A stretch of DNA of 64,000 nucleotides, taken from contig CM044869.1 in assembly GCA_024500155.1 (NCBI GenBank), positions 46,579,898 to 46,643,897 of the forward strand. Reading direction: 5' to 3'. Source of the DNA: Chenopodium formosanum (taxonomy: Eukaryota > Streptophyta > Magnoliopsida > Caryophyllales > Amaranthaceae). A program made the position numbers and the translations under genes. The notes under the pieces were generated by a model. It searched no databases and had not been told where the DNA came from. It saw only the letters and a list, made by a program, of their open reading frames with translations. This document shows positions 1 through 10,541 of this stretch, piece after piece. Every line of letters starts with the position of its first letter. Position 1 is the first letter of the stretch.

Positions 1-264
1 TTTAAGTGTGACTGGTGGGATGTGCATAGTCATGGTCGAGGGATCAATAGTGATTGTTTTGACTTCATAAGCGTTAATACATCAAAGTTGTTAGCTAATG
101 ATCCTTACATTTTAGCTACACTAGCTCACCAAGTATTTTATGTCAATGATGTTTTGAAGCCAAATTGGAAGGTTATAGTTAAGACGACTCCAAGAAACTC
201 CTATGATGTTCCGGAGCTCAATGATCATGATGAAACTAATTATATGGATACTATATATCCATGA
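1..264 (+). CDS. C-terminal end of CACTA transposase (DUF4216 region), partial
   Basis: The frame is open from the first base of the window and stops at 262-264, so this is the 3' end of a gene that starts outside. The peptide begins FKCDWWDVHSHGRG and contains ALAHQVFYVNDV and NWKVIVKTTPR, the pattern of the DUF4216 domain found at the C-terminus of plant CACTA (En/Spm) TNP2-type transposase polyproteins. In that family DUF4216 follows the Transposase_21 catalytic part; its own role is not known. No lesion is visible in the 88 codons seen. A CACTA terminus 1.5 kb downstream on the same side supports the assignment. Confidence 0.75.
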   Translation, partial: FKCDWWDVHSHGRGINSDCFDFISVNTSKLLANDPYILATLAHQVFYVNDVLKPNWKVIVKTTPRNSYDVPELNDHDETNYMDTIYP

Positions 265-1403
265 CCCTTTATTATTATCTTTTTTAATATAATTGTAAAA
301 TTATTGCCGTCTAAATATAGTTCCTAGCTACTTTATATGTGATGTTATTTTTTAATATTATGATTTGAGAGAAGTACATCAATTATTCCAAGTAATTACA
401 TAATGGAATTGGCCATAAGGGATTGTCTCAATAAAATTAATCTTTTCAAGAGTATTCTGAAAGATCATTGAAATATTATTATTGCCATTATAAGAATTTT
501 ATATGAGTATGAGTAGTAATTTATAGAACTTTCGCTGCTTTCTTATTGTATCTGCTAGTAGCTATGGAGTAGTTGATAGTCTTGCCTTATTTTTCTACTC
601 GTAATATTTATTCAGATACATTTTAAATTCTTTATAAAGATACCAAAACTATATTGTAAATACATTAAAAAATAAAATATAGAGGCAGATATAGATACAT
701 GGGTATAGTTTTGGGGACATGGATGACATTAGAAGTAGTGTCTGACTTGGTGTACCTCCTTTATTCACTTGTAGATGTTAGATAGTTTACTATTGATTTG
801 CACCAAAAAATAATAATAAATAAAATAAAATAAAAATAAAGTAAAAATAAAAAATACTTGGGACAATTGTTACACGAAAAGTGTGATATGAAGAAGAGCG
901 TAATAATGGACTCTAACTCAACAACCTTCAAACTCCATTGAATTGATTTAAATATCCAGATTCTTCTTCAATTCCTTGATGATCATAGCTTATTGAGTTA
1001 TCAAGCCGATTAATTAGAATAAAAATAATAACTAAAAATTCTGAAATTAAATAAGTTTAATTGAATTATAGTATAATTATCCGATATAATTCTAAAATTT
1101 TTGCACATGAATTCTGTGATATCTATAGTCTATACATACAAATTTACTCCGAAAAATTGAAAATTAGTAAAGCTACTTTAATCTGAGCTATGGAGGGTGA
1201 TATAGAGAGAAAACTAACCAAAAGATAAGATCTATATAGAGAAAACTAACCACGTAATTGTTGCAAATTGGAATTAAAAAGCTTAAAAGGTTGCCAAATT
1301 AAAGGCTCTTGTACAAGGCTTGCACAAGAAGAATAGCCATTTAATTATTTCTCTCAATGCATCACTATACATACAATTTCCGGTTTTTTTAAAGGCCACT
1401 TAA

Positions 1404-1735
1404 AAACTTTTAGAGGCAACTATAATTTCTGTATTGCTATATAAAAATAAAAATAAAACTTTTAGAGGCAACATAAAATTCATTATTGCTATAAATAACT
1501 TTTAGAGGCAACCAAAGTTTCACTAATGCTAAAAATGAACTTTCAGAGGAAATTATAAATTCACTAATGCTAAAACTAACTTTTAGAGGCAACAATAACT
1601 TCATTGATGCAAAAAAGAACATTTAGAGGCATCACATAATCCACTGTTGCAAAAACTAACATTTAGAGATAATTATAGTTTAATTGATGCTAAATATATC
1701 TTTTAGAGGCTATGAAAAATTATTTGCCTCAAAGC
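1404..1735 (+). repeat. CACTA subterminal repeat array (about 40-bp units)
   Basis: About eight degenerate copies of a unit built on actttTAGAGGCAAC, then a short A/T stretch, then TTCANTNNTGC. From about 1498 the spacing is close to 40 bp (1498, 1538, 1578, 1618, 1658, 1698); the first two copies are looser. Subterminal repeats of this kind are typical CACTA transposase-binding regions; the binding role here is inferred from the family. Confidence 0.75.
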
Positions 1736-1753
1736 TTTGCCTCTATAGATAAA

Positions 1754-1766
1754 TTTTCTTGTAGTG
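1754..1766 (+). repeat. CACTA right terminal inverted repeat
   Basis: ttttcttgtagtg reads CACTACAAGAAAA on the minus strand, the canonical plant CACTA end. It marks an exact junction with the retrotransposon sequence that starts at 1767. Confidence 0.85.
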
Positions 1767-3225
1767 AAATTTCCGTCATTTTTGTGGAGGGTACCGACTT
1801 TCTCCCGAAAAAGAAAGACGCAAAAAAGGGAGAAGTTTTTGATGGTGCATGTTGTATGAGCTTAGTCAAATGTTGTTTGATACTATCTCTCAAGGTGCAA
1901 GGATTAACTCATCCTAGGCTATCTCAATTGTTGACTCAATGATGAAAGTATTTGGGTAACTTAGGCACGGAGGCTAAGTACTTCATACTTTGTGATGCAA
2001 TGATGAGTGATGAGTGATTTTGACATGACAAGGCGTGCTTTATCGTTGTGTGTTAAGATTTCGTGACAAAAGGTTCCTAAGGGAAGGATTATTTGTCTAT
2101 GTGTCTGTGTAGTGTGTGAAAGTGACACTAAAGTTAGGCCGCAAGGGCTAAGTGTGTGGAAAAATATATTGAAAAGAGTCAAATGGTGGTGACTCTTAGG
2201 CTGGGTAGACTAATAATGTAGGGATCAAGCCCCCAAGTCTAGCTCTAAGTGGAAAAGGATGAGCATTGGAAATTCTTAGATATGATCAATTATGAACGTA
2301 AATGTGAATGCATTTTTATTACGGCCGCACCCCAATGTGAGGTTGCCTACGTATCCGTTAGGAATCATGCCAAACGTAGCTCTAGCCGAACCTCGCACAA
2401 GTGTGTGTATACCTCAAAGAGGTCTTTTGAGGATTGTAACGTGGTTAGGCTAAAGGTTGAAGAAGAAAGGGATAAAGGCTCAAGACCCTACATAAGCCCT
2501 CAAGGTGTGCAACCTTGCTTTTGAATCTTTGTATTTTTATGCTTGAGTGTTTTAACTCTTTTTTTCTTTTGCATTTTTTTTATTTTTATAAGTGTGGGCA
2601 ATCCCAATCATGCGGTCTATCACTCACTTGGCATTCATGTTTCTCAGGCACGGTACCGAGCACTCGATAAGAAACGCAATCTGAGACGTGTTCATATCAA
2701 AGACATGTTCATGTCAAAGATATTGGAACACTTGCCCTTTTGTACTCTTTTATTGTTTCTCTCAAGCTTTTTATGAAATTGGAAATTGCATAAGTTGCAC
2801 ACCATTCCATCCCAAGGCTAGGTAGATGTGGGTTGAAAAATGACAGGTCTATCATTAGGCGAGGCTCAAAGTAGTTTATCAAAAAAGATTGCATATTTTT
2901 TTAAAAGGTGAAAGGTGATATGATGTGGCTACAAGGGGTGCCTCAAATCATTGGTATACCTTATGCTTAGTTCGACATGGGTTTTTTTTTTTTTTTTTTT
3001 TTTTGAATGAATGCAATGCAATGTAATGATCACATGAAAGAAATAAAATGCTCACTTTATTGAGAGGGAGATAGAAAAAAATCTACAAAGTAAATCTAAA
3101 GAAAAAAAAGTAAAAACGTGCCTATGCTAGACTTATTGGGGAAAGGAAAAAACGAAAAAAGAAAAAGAGGTCATGAAATCTTGTCGTTGAAGCTCGCCTC
3201 TTGTCTTGTGTCGTTTGCTTTATCA
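1767..3225 (-). other. Conserved non-coding filler downstream of gag (copy A)
   Basis: No coding potential. It matches 7204-8710 in inverted orientation over most of its length, for example around 2600-2700 (cactcacttggcattcatg, tctcaggcacggtaccgagc) and 2330-2430 (aatgtgaggttgcctacgta). A 20-base T run ends near 3004. Blocks like the one at 2320-2360 resemble sequence often found 3' of pol in Tat-type gypsy elements, so the filler may be a retained 3' region after loss of pol. Confidence 0.6.
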
Positions 3226-4344
3226 TCACTCGCTCTTCTTGCTAGCTGGAGGTATGGGAAGCTTGTTATTGTCGATCAAATGTTGGATAGCCTCTTTTAG
3301 CTTCCAACAACTCTCAGTAGTATGACCCCTACCTTGATGGTACTTGCAATGTGAATCTGGGTTCCAACTAGGCAATCTATCCTCAGGTGCGGGATCTTGA
3401 ATAGGTCCAATGGGAGTAATGAGTCCCTTGGCATGGAGTCGGTCGAAAGCAGCATCATAGCTCATCCCAATGGGGGTGAAGTCTTTCCTTAGTTTTTTCT
3501 TAGATCCTTGGTTATCCATGGCTAAGACTTCACTGAGATCAAAGGTACTAACATTGTTACTAGAGTGGACGTTTTTGGAAGAAGAAAGATTGTCGTTCTT
3601 CTTTCCTTTCCAGCCACTGTGGTTACTATTGTTAGCAGCTTTTTGTTTTGCGAGGTCATCTTCGATCTCGATGCCTATGTCATAGACGGCCTTGAAAGTA
3701 TTCAAGTTGTGTTGATATTTTAAGTGCTTTGAATACTTTTCTTGTAAATTTTTGATGAACATCCTCACGGACTCTTTCTCATTAGGCACCTCAACCATCT
3801 TTGCAGAAGTTTCCCTCCACATATTAAGGAAAGAAGTAAAGCCTTCATTCTCTTCTTGTCTCAGCATCTTAAGTTGTCTATAATCAGTTTTGACTTGAAT
3901 ATTACATTTATATATATCAATGAAAGCGTTTACAATAGCATCCCAAGTAGAGGTTTTCTCCTTATCAAGAGAAAAGTACCATTGCTGATAAACGGTTTCT
4001 AAAGATAGGGAAAACACATAATGAAAAGCTTTCTTGTCTATTCCCTTAATATTCATTACAGTTTCAAAGGCTCTTAAATGAAAATAAGGGTTATCCATTG
4101 CTTTGAATTTCGAGATGTCGTTGGCATTGAACTTCTGCGGAAGAAGATCCTTGTCCAGCGAGACTCCTTGTGAGCTAATGCCTTGCAATCTATAGTCATT
4201 GGATAATTTGCCCAAATTTTCCTGGATGAGCTCCATTTGTTATTGTCTCACAGGGTCATTGATTTGGAGAGTCAGATTCTTCAACATTTCAGAAATGTTA
4301 GCCACTTGTCCCTTGAGATCGTTGACTTCTTCCTGACTTGCCAT
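3226..4344 (-). pseudogene. Ty3/gypsy gag, copy A (one nonsense codon)
   Basis: Encodes a Gag capsid-like protein of about 370 residues. The long open part starts at 4236, but the frame continues upstream to an ATG at 4342-4344 (peptide MASQEEVNDLKGQV) and is broken only by TAA at 4240-4242, where CAA (Gln) is expected. The Retrotrans_gag core lies in the middle (AMDNPYFHLRAFETVMN, then WRETSAKMVEVPNEKESV). A basic Ser/Asn-rich linker follows, and a single CxYHxGxGHTTExC zinc-knuckle-like module lies near the C-terminus (CKYHQGRGHTTESC). In this family Gag forms the cytoplasmic particle that packages element RNA. No protease or RT follows. The frame stays open upstream of the ATG to about 4465, so an earlier start or spliced leader is possible. 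Confidence 0.8.
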
Positions 4345-5390
4345 TATCTTCTTAGCTTTCCTTTTTCGACCGATTGGCTTATCAAAACGTTGAATTTGAA
4401 TAAAGGTGTTGTCTTTGATTAATCGTCCTTCTCTCCTTGACCAAGTACTGTGGAAAGGGAAATTAGGGGATATTCATTGTTAATTATTTGACTCAACTCT
4501 ATTCAACATGCAATAGATGGAAGAAGGTAGGAAGAGTGAATATTGTGACATGGGGAAAGCATGTAGAGAATGGAGAGATATGAAGAAATTAGGAATAGAA
4601 TGTACCCCCAACTCAAATGACGGAAAAAACCGACTCATGCATGAACCTAAGACATGGTCATGGTGACTATATAAAGTGAGTGCTAACACTAGTGAGTGTA
4701 CATGACATGTTTGACTCTTATGTATGACCATGGGACTAAGTGCCTAGACTCAATTAAGGACTTAACAAATTGATTAAACTGATTAGCAGACTGTTTAATT
4801 AGACTCGTCGTGATGACTCGAGTAAGAATCTGGACTGTCGCCGAAACAACAGAATTGTCGCCACAGTTTGAAGCTTGTCGCCAAATGACAAATCTGTCGC
4901 CAGGCAACAAGCAGTACATTACGGCGCCACAGCCCAAATTCCTGCGCCATTGCTGGAACATTAATCTGGGATTGTTTCCAGTAAGCTCACTTTAAGGGGA
5001 CATGCCTAAAGTCATACTAAGTCAGATTAATTACTTTATTAGTCTTTAATTAGTCAAATTAATTAATTAATTAATTAGACACAATCCTTTTTAGTCATTA
5101 ATTGGTTTATTTAGACATAAACACAAGTCAAACAAACGATTAGCACATATAAAGTATGCACAAGCAAAGAATGCACAAGTAGTTCAAATAGTCACGATAT
5201 GATGCAATGAGTTTGCAACCTAACCATGGCTCTAGTTCTCTAAAGTTCAAGGATATGGGTTAGTCAAAGAGGGTCCATGGTTATGAGTCCGAATGCACCG
5301 CGCGGAAGCCTTACCTTTGGAAGGGTTGGCGCGAGTGGATGGGACCCCGCGAGTTAAACTCGCTTCCACGGTTTGGTGGATTCACAAACT
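4345..5390. other. Leader/LTR-like region of copy A, junction with copy B
   Basis: About 1 kb without a gene. A TATATAAAG box lies at 4668-4676 on the plus strand (CTTTATATA on the minus strand). A GC-rich TGTCGCC array lies at 4835-4950, and an AT-rich stretch with an (aatt) run at 5060-5080. Sequence around 5300-5370 contains ggcgcgagtggatgggaccc and cgcgagttaaactcgc, a 16-bp near palindrome. The join to the plus-strand gag of copy B is between about 5380 and 5403. I cannot define LTR ends here. Confidence 0.4.
4835..4950. repeat. TGTCGCC short-repeat array (copy A)
   Basis: Four copies of tgtcgcc within 80 bp (4836, 4856, 4876, 4895), each followed by an imperfect inverse such as gacaa or caacaa, then ggcgcca and gcgcca. 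It is much more GC-rich than its flanks. Similar arrays occur at 8900-9070, 10388-10483 and 60047-60112. Confidence 0.65.
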
Positions 5391-5399
5391 TGGATGTAC

Positions 5400-7203
5400 C
5401 CGAAATTCAAGGCAATGGATAACCCTTATTTTCATTTAAGAGCCTTTGAAATTGTAATGAATATTAAGGGAATAGATAAGAAAGCTTTTCATTCTGTGTT
5501 TTCTCTATCTTTAGAAACTGTTTGTCAGCAATGGTACTTTTCTCTTGATAAAGAGAAAACCTCTAGTTGGGAGTCAATTGTAAACGCTTTCATAGATAGA
5601 TATAAGTGCAACATTCAAGACGAAACAGACCACAGACAACTTGAGATGTTAAAACAAAAGGAAAACGAAGGGTTCACTTCTTTTTTCAACAAATAGAGGG
5701 AAACTTCTGCTAATATGGTTAAGGTTCCTACCGAGAAAGAATCTGTGAGGATGTTCATCAAGAATCTTCAAGAAAAATATGCAAAGCACTTAAAATATCA
5801 ACACAACTTCAATACTTTCAAGGCTGTGTATAATATAGGCATTGACAATGAAGATGACCTTCTGAAAGATAATAGTGAGAGAGGAAAGAAGAACGACCAT
5901 CCTTCTTCTTCCTCTCCCATTAATGAAGTACATGCTACGATCACCTCCAAACCACGAATCCAAAGGTCGAAAAGAGTGTTCACTCCACTTGGTATGAGTT
6001 ATGAAACAACTTTCGAAAAATTACACCACAAAGAACTAGTCATGCCCATAGGGCCTATCAAAGATCCAGTTCCCAAAGCCAGGCTACCTAAATGGGATCC
6101 TAATAAGCACTTCAAATATCACCAAGGAAAGGGTCACGACACTGAGGAGTGTTGGAAACTCAAAGAAGCTATTCAAGATCTGATTGATGACAATAAAACT
6201 TTCGAGATTCTAGCCATCGCAAAAGATCAAACATCCTTTGATCCTTCACTCCTTATCACACCTGTAGGTAAGCCAATGATCGAGACAGCTTATATAACCT
6301 CTCTTGATGAAGTGGCCGTGATTGAGGAGAATGAAAGTATTATCTTAGATAACATCAGGGAAGACTTGTCAAGTCTAAAAGAAGACGTTCGAAAACTACA
6401 AGATGTCATTGCCATGCTCTTGAATGTGGTAGAAGGATTAGCAAATCGAATGATTAGCAAATCGAATGATGGTTGTTGAACAAAATTCTCACCAAGGATC
6501 TAATGAAGAACTCAATGCTCCTGAGCCACGGATAAAACGGGCCATTGAAGAATACACACCAATAGGAATGACTTACAATGAAGCTTTTGACTGTCTCCCC
6601 GATCAAGGTCTCATTCGCCCCGTTGGTCCCAGTCAAGACCCTCCGCCTAAAAAACGGTATCCCAATTGGGACACAAAATCTTATTGCCGATACCATAGAG
6701 GTCGTGGTCACACCACCGAAGTATGTCTCGCTCCCAAAGATCGTGTTCAAGACCTCATTGATTCAAGTTTCCTTCATGTCCCTCCACGCGACAAGAAGGC
6801 CAGGATTAGTAACGATAACAACAGTGCTTGTAAAGGAAAGAAGAACGAAAATCCTTCTTCTTCTGGAAACGCCCACTCTAGTAACAATGTTAATAACGGT
6901 GTCTTATTTATGGATAATCAAAGATATAAAAAGAAACCCAGGAGAGAGTTCACATCCATTGGAATGACCTACGATGCTGCTTTCGATCGTCTCTACGATC
7001 GAGGATTAATCAAACCCATTGGCCCTACCAAGGATTCAACGCCAGAAAAGCGATCTTCAAGATGGGATCCCAATTCCTATTGCAAGTACCATCAAGGAAA
7101 TGGTCATACCACCGATGAATGCTACAGGTTTCAAAATCTCATTCAAGATCTCATAGAAGTAAACAAGATCTCGTTGCCTCTAGCTAGCGAGAAGACTGGG
7201 TGA
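5400..7203 (+). pseudogene. Ty3/gypsy gag, copy B, with three zinc-knuckle-like modules
   Basis: Homologous to the copy A gag from KFKAMDNPYF onward; the N-terminus is missing. Two lesions are visible: TAG at 5694-5696 where copy A has TGG (Trp), and a frame change from a 16-bp duplication at 6437-6468. The capsid-like core is followed by three successive modules, each made of a (T/S)xxGM(S/T)YxxxFDxL block, a proline/lysine linker and a CxYHxGxGHTTExC knuckle with a QDLI tail, at about 5970-6200, 6520-6790 and 6930-7190. In the first the leading Cys is Phe (HFKYHQGKGHDTEEC). Copy A has only one module. Stop TGA at 7201-7203. The extra modules could alter RNA binding; that is speculation. Confidence 0.75.
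6437..6468 (+). repeat. 16-bp tandem duplication inside gag
   Basis: attagcaaatcgaatg occurs twice in direct succession (6437-6452 and 6453-6468). Sixteen is not a multiple of three, so the copy shifts the frame and produces the stop at 6477-6479; the downstream frame opens in the same place. Confidence 0.85.
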
Positions 7204-8720
7204 TGTTGAAGCAAACGGCACAAGACAAGAGGCGAACGTCAACGACAAGATTTCATGACCTCTTTTTCTATTTCTTTTTCATTTTTCCATTCCCCAATAA
7301 GTCTAGCATAGGCACCTTTCCTTAGATTTATTTTGTAGGTTTTTTTCTCTTTTTCCCTATAATAAAATAAGCATTTTTTTTCTTGCATATGATCATTGCA
7401 TTAAAAATAAAATATAAAAAAAAATTCCATGTCAAACTGAGCACGAGGTATATCAATGATTTGAGGCACCTCTTGTAGCCATATCATATAATCTTTTACC
7501 CTTCAAATATACAATCCTTTCTTAATAAACCACTTTGAGCCTCGTCTAACGATAGACCTTTCATTCTTCAACCCACATCTACCTAACCTTGGGATGGGAT
7601 GGTGTGTAACTTATGAAAATTCAAAAGCTTGAGTGAATCAAAAAATTAAAATAGCAAAAACAATACAAGTGGCGAAAGGGAAAGTGTTCCAATGTCTTTG
7701 ATATGAAAATGTATTTGATATGAACACGTCTCAGATTGCGTCTCTTATCAAGTGCTCGGTACCGTGCCTGAGAAACATGAATGCCAAGTGAGTGATAGAC
7801 CGCATGATCGGGATTGCCCACACTTATCAAAAAAGGTTCAAAATAAAAAAATACAAAAGCAAAAAAGAGAGCAAAAATAAAAAAAGAAATAGCTCAAAAA
7901 TGAAAAACCTCAAGCATACAAATACAAAGATTTAAAAACAAGGTTGCACACCTTGGGGGCTTATCTAGGGTCTTGAGCCTTTATCCCTTTCATCTTCAAC
8001 CTTTAGCCTAACCCCGTTACAACCCTTAAAAGACCTCTTTGAGGTATACACATACTTGTGTGAGGTTCGGCTAGAGCTACGTTCGGCCTGATTCCTAACG
8101 GATACGTAGGCAACCTCACATTGGGGTGCGGCCGTAATAAACATGCATTCATATTCACATTCACACACTCACGCCATGATCATATCAAAGGATCTCCAAT
8201 GCTCATCCCTAATCATTTAGAGCTAGACTTGAGGGCTTGATCCCTACATTATTAGCTTACCTAGCCTAAGAGTCATCATCATTTGACTCTTCTCAAAATA
8301 CTTTTTCCAAACACTTAGCATTTGCAACCTAACTTTAGTGTTACTTTCACACACATCACAGATACATGACCAAATATACTTCCCTTAGGAACCCTTTGTC
8401 ATGAAATCTTAACACAACGCTGAAGCATGCCTTGACATGTCAAAATCAAGATCAATCATCATTGCATCACAAAGTATGAAGTACTTAGCCTCCGCGCCTA
8501 AGCTACTTAAATACTTTCATTATCAAGTCAACTAGGATAGTCTAAGATGTTACAATCCTTGTACTGTGAGAGACAACACTAATGGATTAAGCTCATTCAA
8601 CATGCACCTTCAAAAACTTCAGTTCGATTCTTTTTCGCGTCTTTCTTTTTCGGGAGAAAGTCGGTACCCTCCACAAAAATGACGGAAAATTTTTTGCTTT
8701 TCGCAATACAATGCACACAC
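7204..8720 (+). other. Conserved non-coding filler downstream of gag (copy B)
   Basis: Inverted counterpart of 1767-3225. Shared landmarks in order: agacaagaggcga just after gag, ccccaataagtctagcatagg (7294), the gcactcggtaccgtgcctga block (7750), a tacgtaggcaacctcac block (8104) and gggagaaagtcggtaccctc (8652). No reading frame is conserved between the two copies, which argues that the conserved content is not protein. Confidence 0.6.
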
Positions 8721-9429
8721 GGGTCATGAGTCACACGTGTCATTTCACTTCGAGTCGAGTCAACCTCGAGTCAATCACAGCGAGTCAAGTTTATACCTCG
8801 AGTCGTGTCAAGTCAATGAGTCAAGCGACATCAAACCTTAGGTCAACCCTAAAATAATTAAAGAAATTAGCAAAGTCCTATAGTCAAAGATAAATACAGG
8901 TGCATCCTAGCGGCAGCAAGAGCAGAATAGGGAAGACCCTACTCCGGCGCCAGACAAAAACATCTAGCGTCTGGCAACAAATTTCAACACCTGGCGCTAG
9001 ATACCAGCTTCTGGCGACAGAGCCAAATCGCGGCGCCAGAGGCATTGCAGCGGCGACAGAACGCTCAACCACTCAGAGCAATTATTTCAACCTCTTTCAG
9101 CAATTACGGGTTCCTTGGTACGCCAGTTAGCCCATATATGCAATTTGACATGATTAAGTAGTCGGCTTGATTACAATCGCAATAAGTGATCGACCTGACG
9201 AAAGATCGTCTCACTTAGCTTAAAGCGCCTAAACATTGGCTCATCGCAAGACACCGACATACTGGTTCATAAACAACAGAGGCACCGACATAATGGTTCA
9301 CAAGCAGCAAAAGCGTCGACGTACTGGCATAGCGGAAGCAAAGTTCAAGCGAGCTTTAAAGATCGACAAGCGTTGGTCTTCAAGAGTTTTCTTCGGAATA
9401 TTATCGCAACAAACATTCAAGTATCATCA
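8721..9429 (+). other. Copy B 3' region with GC-rich TGGCGNC/GCGCCAG array
   Basis: 8740-8840 has repeated cgagtca/gtcaa motifs. From about 8900 to 9070 short inverted motifs recur: ggcgccag, tctggcaac, ctggcgctag, tctggcgacag, cggcgccag and cggcgacag. 9236-9320 has three loose copies of a caccgacatactggttca unit. No gene seen. Confidence 0.5.
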
Positions 9430-9780
9430 AAGCTCTTTTGCTCAGAGACGCGTGGGCATATCATTCAAAGATCTTTGTTCAGAGACGCGTGGACATATCA
9501 TCAAAGCTCTTTTGCTCAGAGACGTGTGGGCATATCATTCAAAGCTCTTTGTTCAGAGACGCGTGGACATATCATCAAAGCTCTTTTGCTCAGAGACGCG
9601 TGGACATATCAAAGAAGTTCTTTTATTCAGAGACGCGTGGACATTTCTATCAAAGCTCTTTGTTCAGAGACGAGTGAACATCCCTCTAAAAGCTCCATTG
9701 TTCAGAGACGAGTGAACATCCCTCTAAAAGCTCCATTGTTCAGAGACGAGTGAACATCCCTCTAAAAGCTCCATTGTTCA
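9430..9780 (+). repeat. Tandem repeat array next to the 3' LTR (38-41-bp units)
   Basis: About nine units based on tcagagacgcgtggacatatc plus atcaaagctctttt. The last three (from about 9664) are near-identical 38-bp units with cagagacgagtgaacatccc. Because units are short and lack stops, all three forward frames are open here. The array sits directly before the polypurine tract, as the array at 61040-61640 does for the minus-strand element. Confidence 0.85.
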
Positions 9781-9784
9781 GTCA

Positions 9785-9797
9785 AAGTGGGGGCTTC
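9785..9797 (+). other. Polypurine tract before 3' LTR
   Basis: aagtgggggcttc immediately precedes the LTR start TGTAGACACC. The same tract is found on the minus strand next to the LTR at 60741. This is the usual primer site for plus-strand DNA synthesis. Confidence 0.7.
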
Positions 9798-10387
9798 TGT
9801 AGACACCCATTTGTGTCTCCACAAAGCCAAACCCAGTGATGAATACCTTTTGCTTCGAATGATAATCGAATAAGGTGAAATTGTAAAAGGTCACGTGTTG
9901 CGGTTAGTTTTTTATTAAAAATTCTTTCTTTCTGTTTTCGAAAAACAACTCTACTTTATGAAAACAGCCAATCCAATTTAGTTTGTTCCATGACAAGGGT
10001 CCAATAATAGTGTAGTTGGATGGGGCTTGCAAAGAGCTTTTCAACGATATATTATAAGCCCAATTCCGATGAATAATGAGGAAGTTATGGCCAAAATACT
10101 AAACTAGACTCGGTTTGATCTTTACATGCGGCCCGATGATCTAGGAGAGGGCCCAATGTTAATTATTATTTATGAAGTTATTAGAATTAATTATAGTCTT
10201 CTAGAATTCTCTAGAAGCTTCTCTTAAGTCCTAATAAAATTAGAGTTAATAATTATATTTCGATAAATTTTACTTGGAATAAAATATTATTTTATGAAAA
10301 ATACGATTTTAGTTTTCATACGGACTTTACAAGTCAATTTTGATTGATAAGTGGACTCCGTGTTTGAAAGCGCGTAGGAATCAAGGC

Positions 10388-10483
10388 TGTCACCAAACGA
10401 CAGGCCTGTCGCTACGCGACAAGCCTTGTCGCCACGCAACAGAGCTTGTCGCCAAGCGACAAGGTTGGTTTTTGCGGCGACAG
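10388..10483 (+). repeat. U3 palindromic array CTTGTCGC...GCGACAAG
   Basis: Contains cctgtcgctacgcgacaag, ccttgtcgccacgcaac and gcttgtcgccaagcgacaag, near-perfect palindromes in tandem. It ends 51 bp upstream of the TATA box. Arrays at the same place occur in the LTRs at 60047-60112 and 49434-49535. Confidence 0.8.
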
Positions 10484-10533
10484 AGTGGAGTTTTATTCCT
10501 TATCAAATTCTACCTATTTCCGGACTGTTTTCT

Positions 10534-10541
10534 TATAAATA
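10534..10541 (+). promoter_or_regulatory. LTR TATA box
   Basis: TATAAATA followed by GGG, 736 bp into the LTR, with a C/T-rich start-site region about 30 bp downstream. Transcription from here would define the U3/R border. Confidence 0.65.

Larger units (their letters stand above)
1..1766 (+). mobile_element. CACTA (En/Spm-type) DNA transposon, 3' end only
   Basis: The element enters from outside the window. It holds the end of a DUF4216 transposase gene, then about 1.1 kb of AT-rich non-coding sequence (265-1400) in which I see nothing else, then subterminal repeats and the terminus ttttcttgtagtg, the reverse complement of the family's CACTACAAGAAAA end. The 3 bp after the end (aaa, 1767-1769) would be the target duplication, but the other end is not visible. 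It sits inside the non-coding part of a minus-strand retrotransposon: sequence homologous to 8640-8710 resumes exactly at 1767. Confidence 0.85.
1767..5390 (-). mobile_element. Gag-only Ty3/gypsy-like retrotransposon, copy A
   Basis: Minus-strand element with a leader (about 4345-5390), a gag pseudogene and a long non-coding segment (1767-3225). It shares gag and the whole non-coding segment with copy B at 5400-8710, which lies head to head with it. Neither copy has protease, RT, RNase H or integrase between gag and the shared filler. The 3' part is cut off by the CACTA insertion at 1766. No clear LTR terminus or primer-binding site was found at the right side, so the right limit is approximate. 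The sequence style suggests the Tat/Ogre branch; that is inference. Confidence 0.6.

Noticed and set aside
1404..1735. CRISPR-like regular repeats
   Set aside because: Plant CACTA subterminal repeats: units are degenerate, without unique spacers, and next to a CACTA end.
2249..2776. Plus-strand frames in the filler of copy A, with similar frames at 7621-8168
   Set aside because: They lie antisense to gag in conserved filler; frames are not kept between copies A and B.
9236..9753. Three overlapping forward frames of 79-159 codons
   Set aside because: They translate the same 38-41-bp tandem repeat in different frames; no domain and no single conserved frame.
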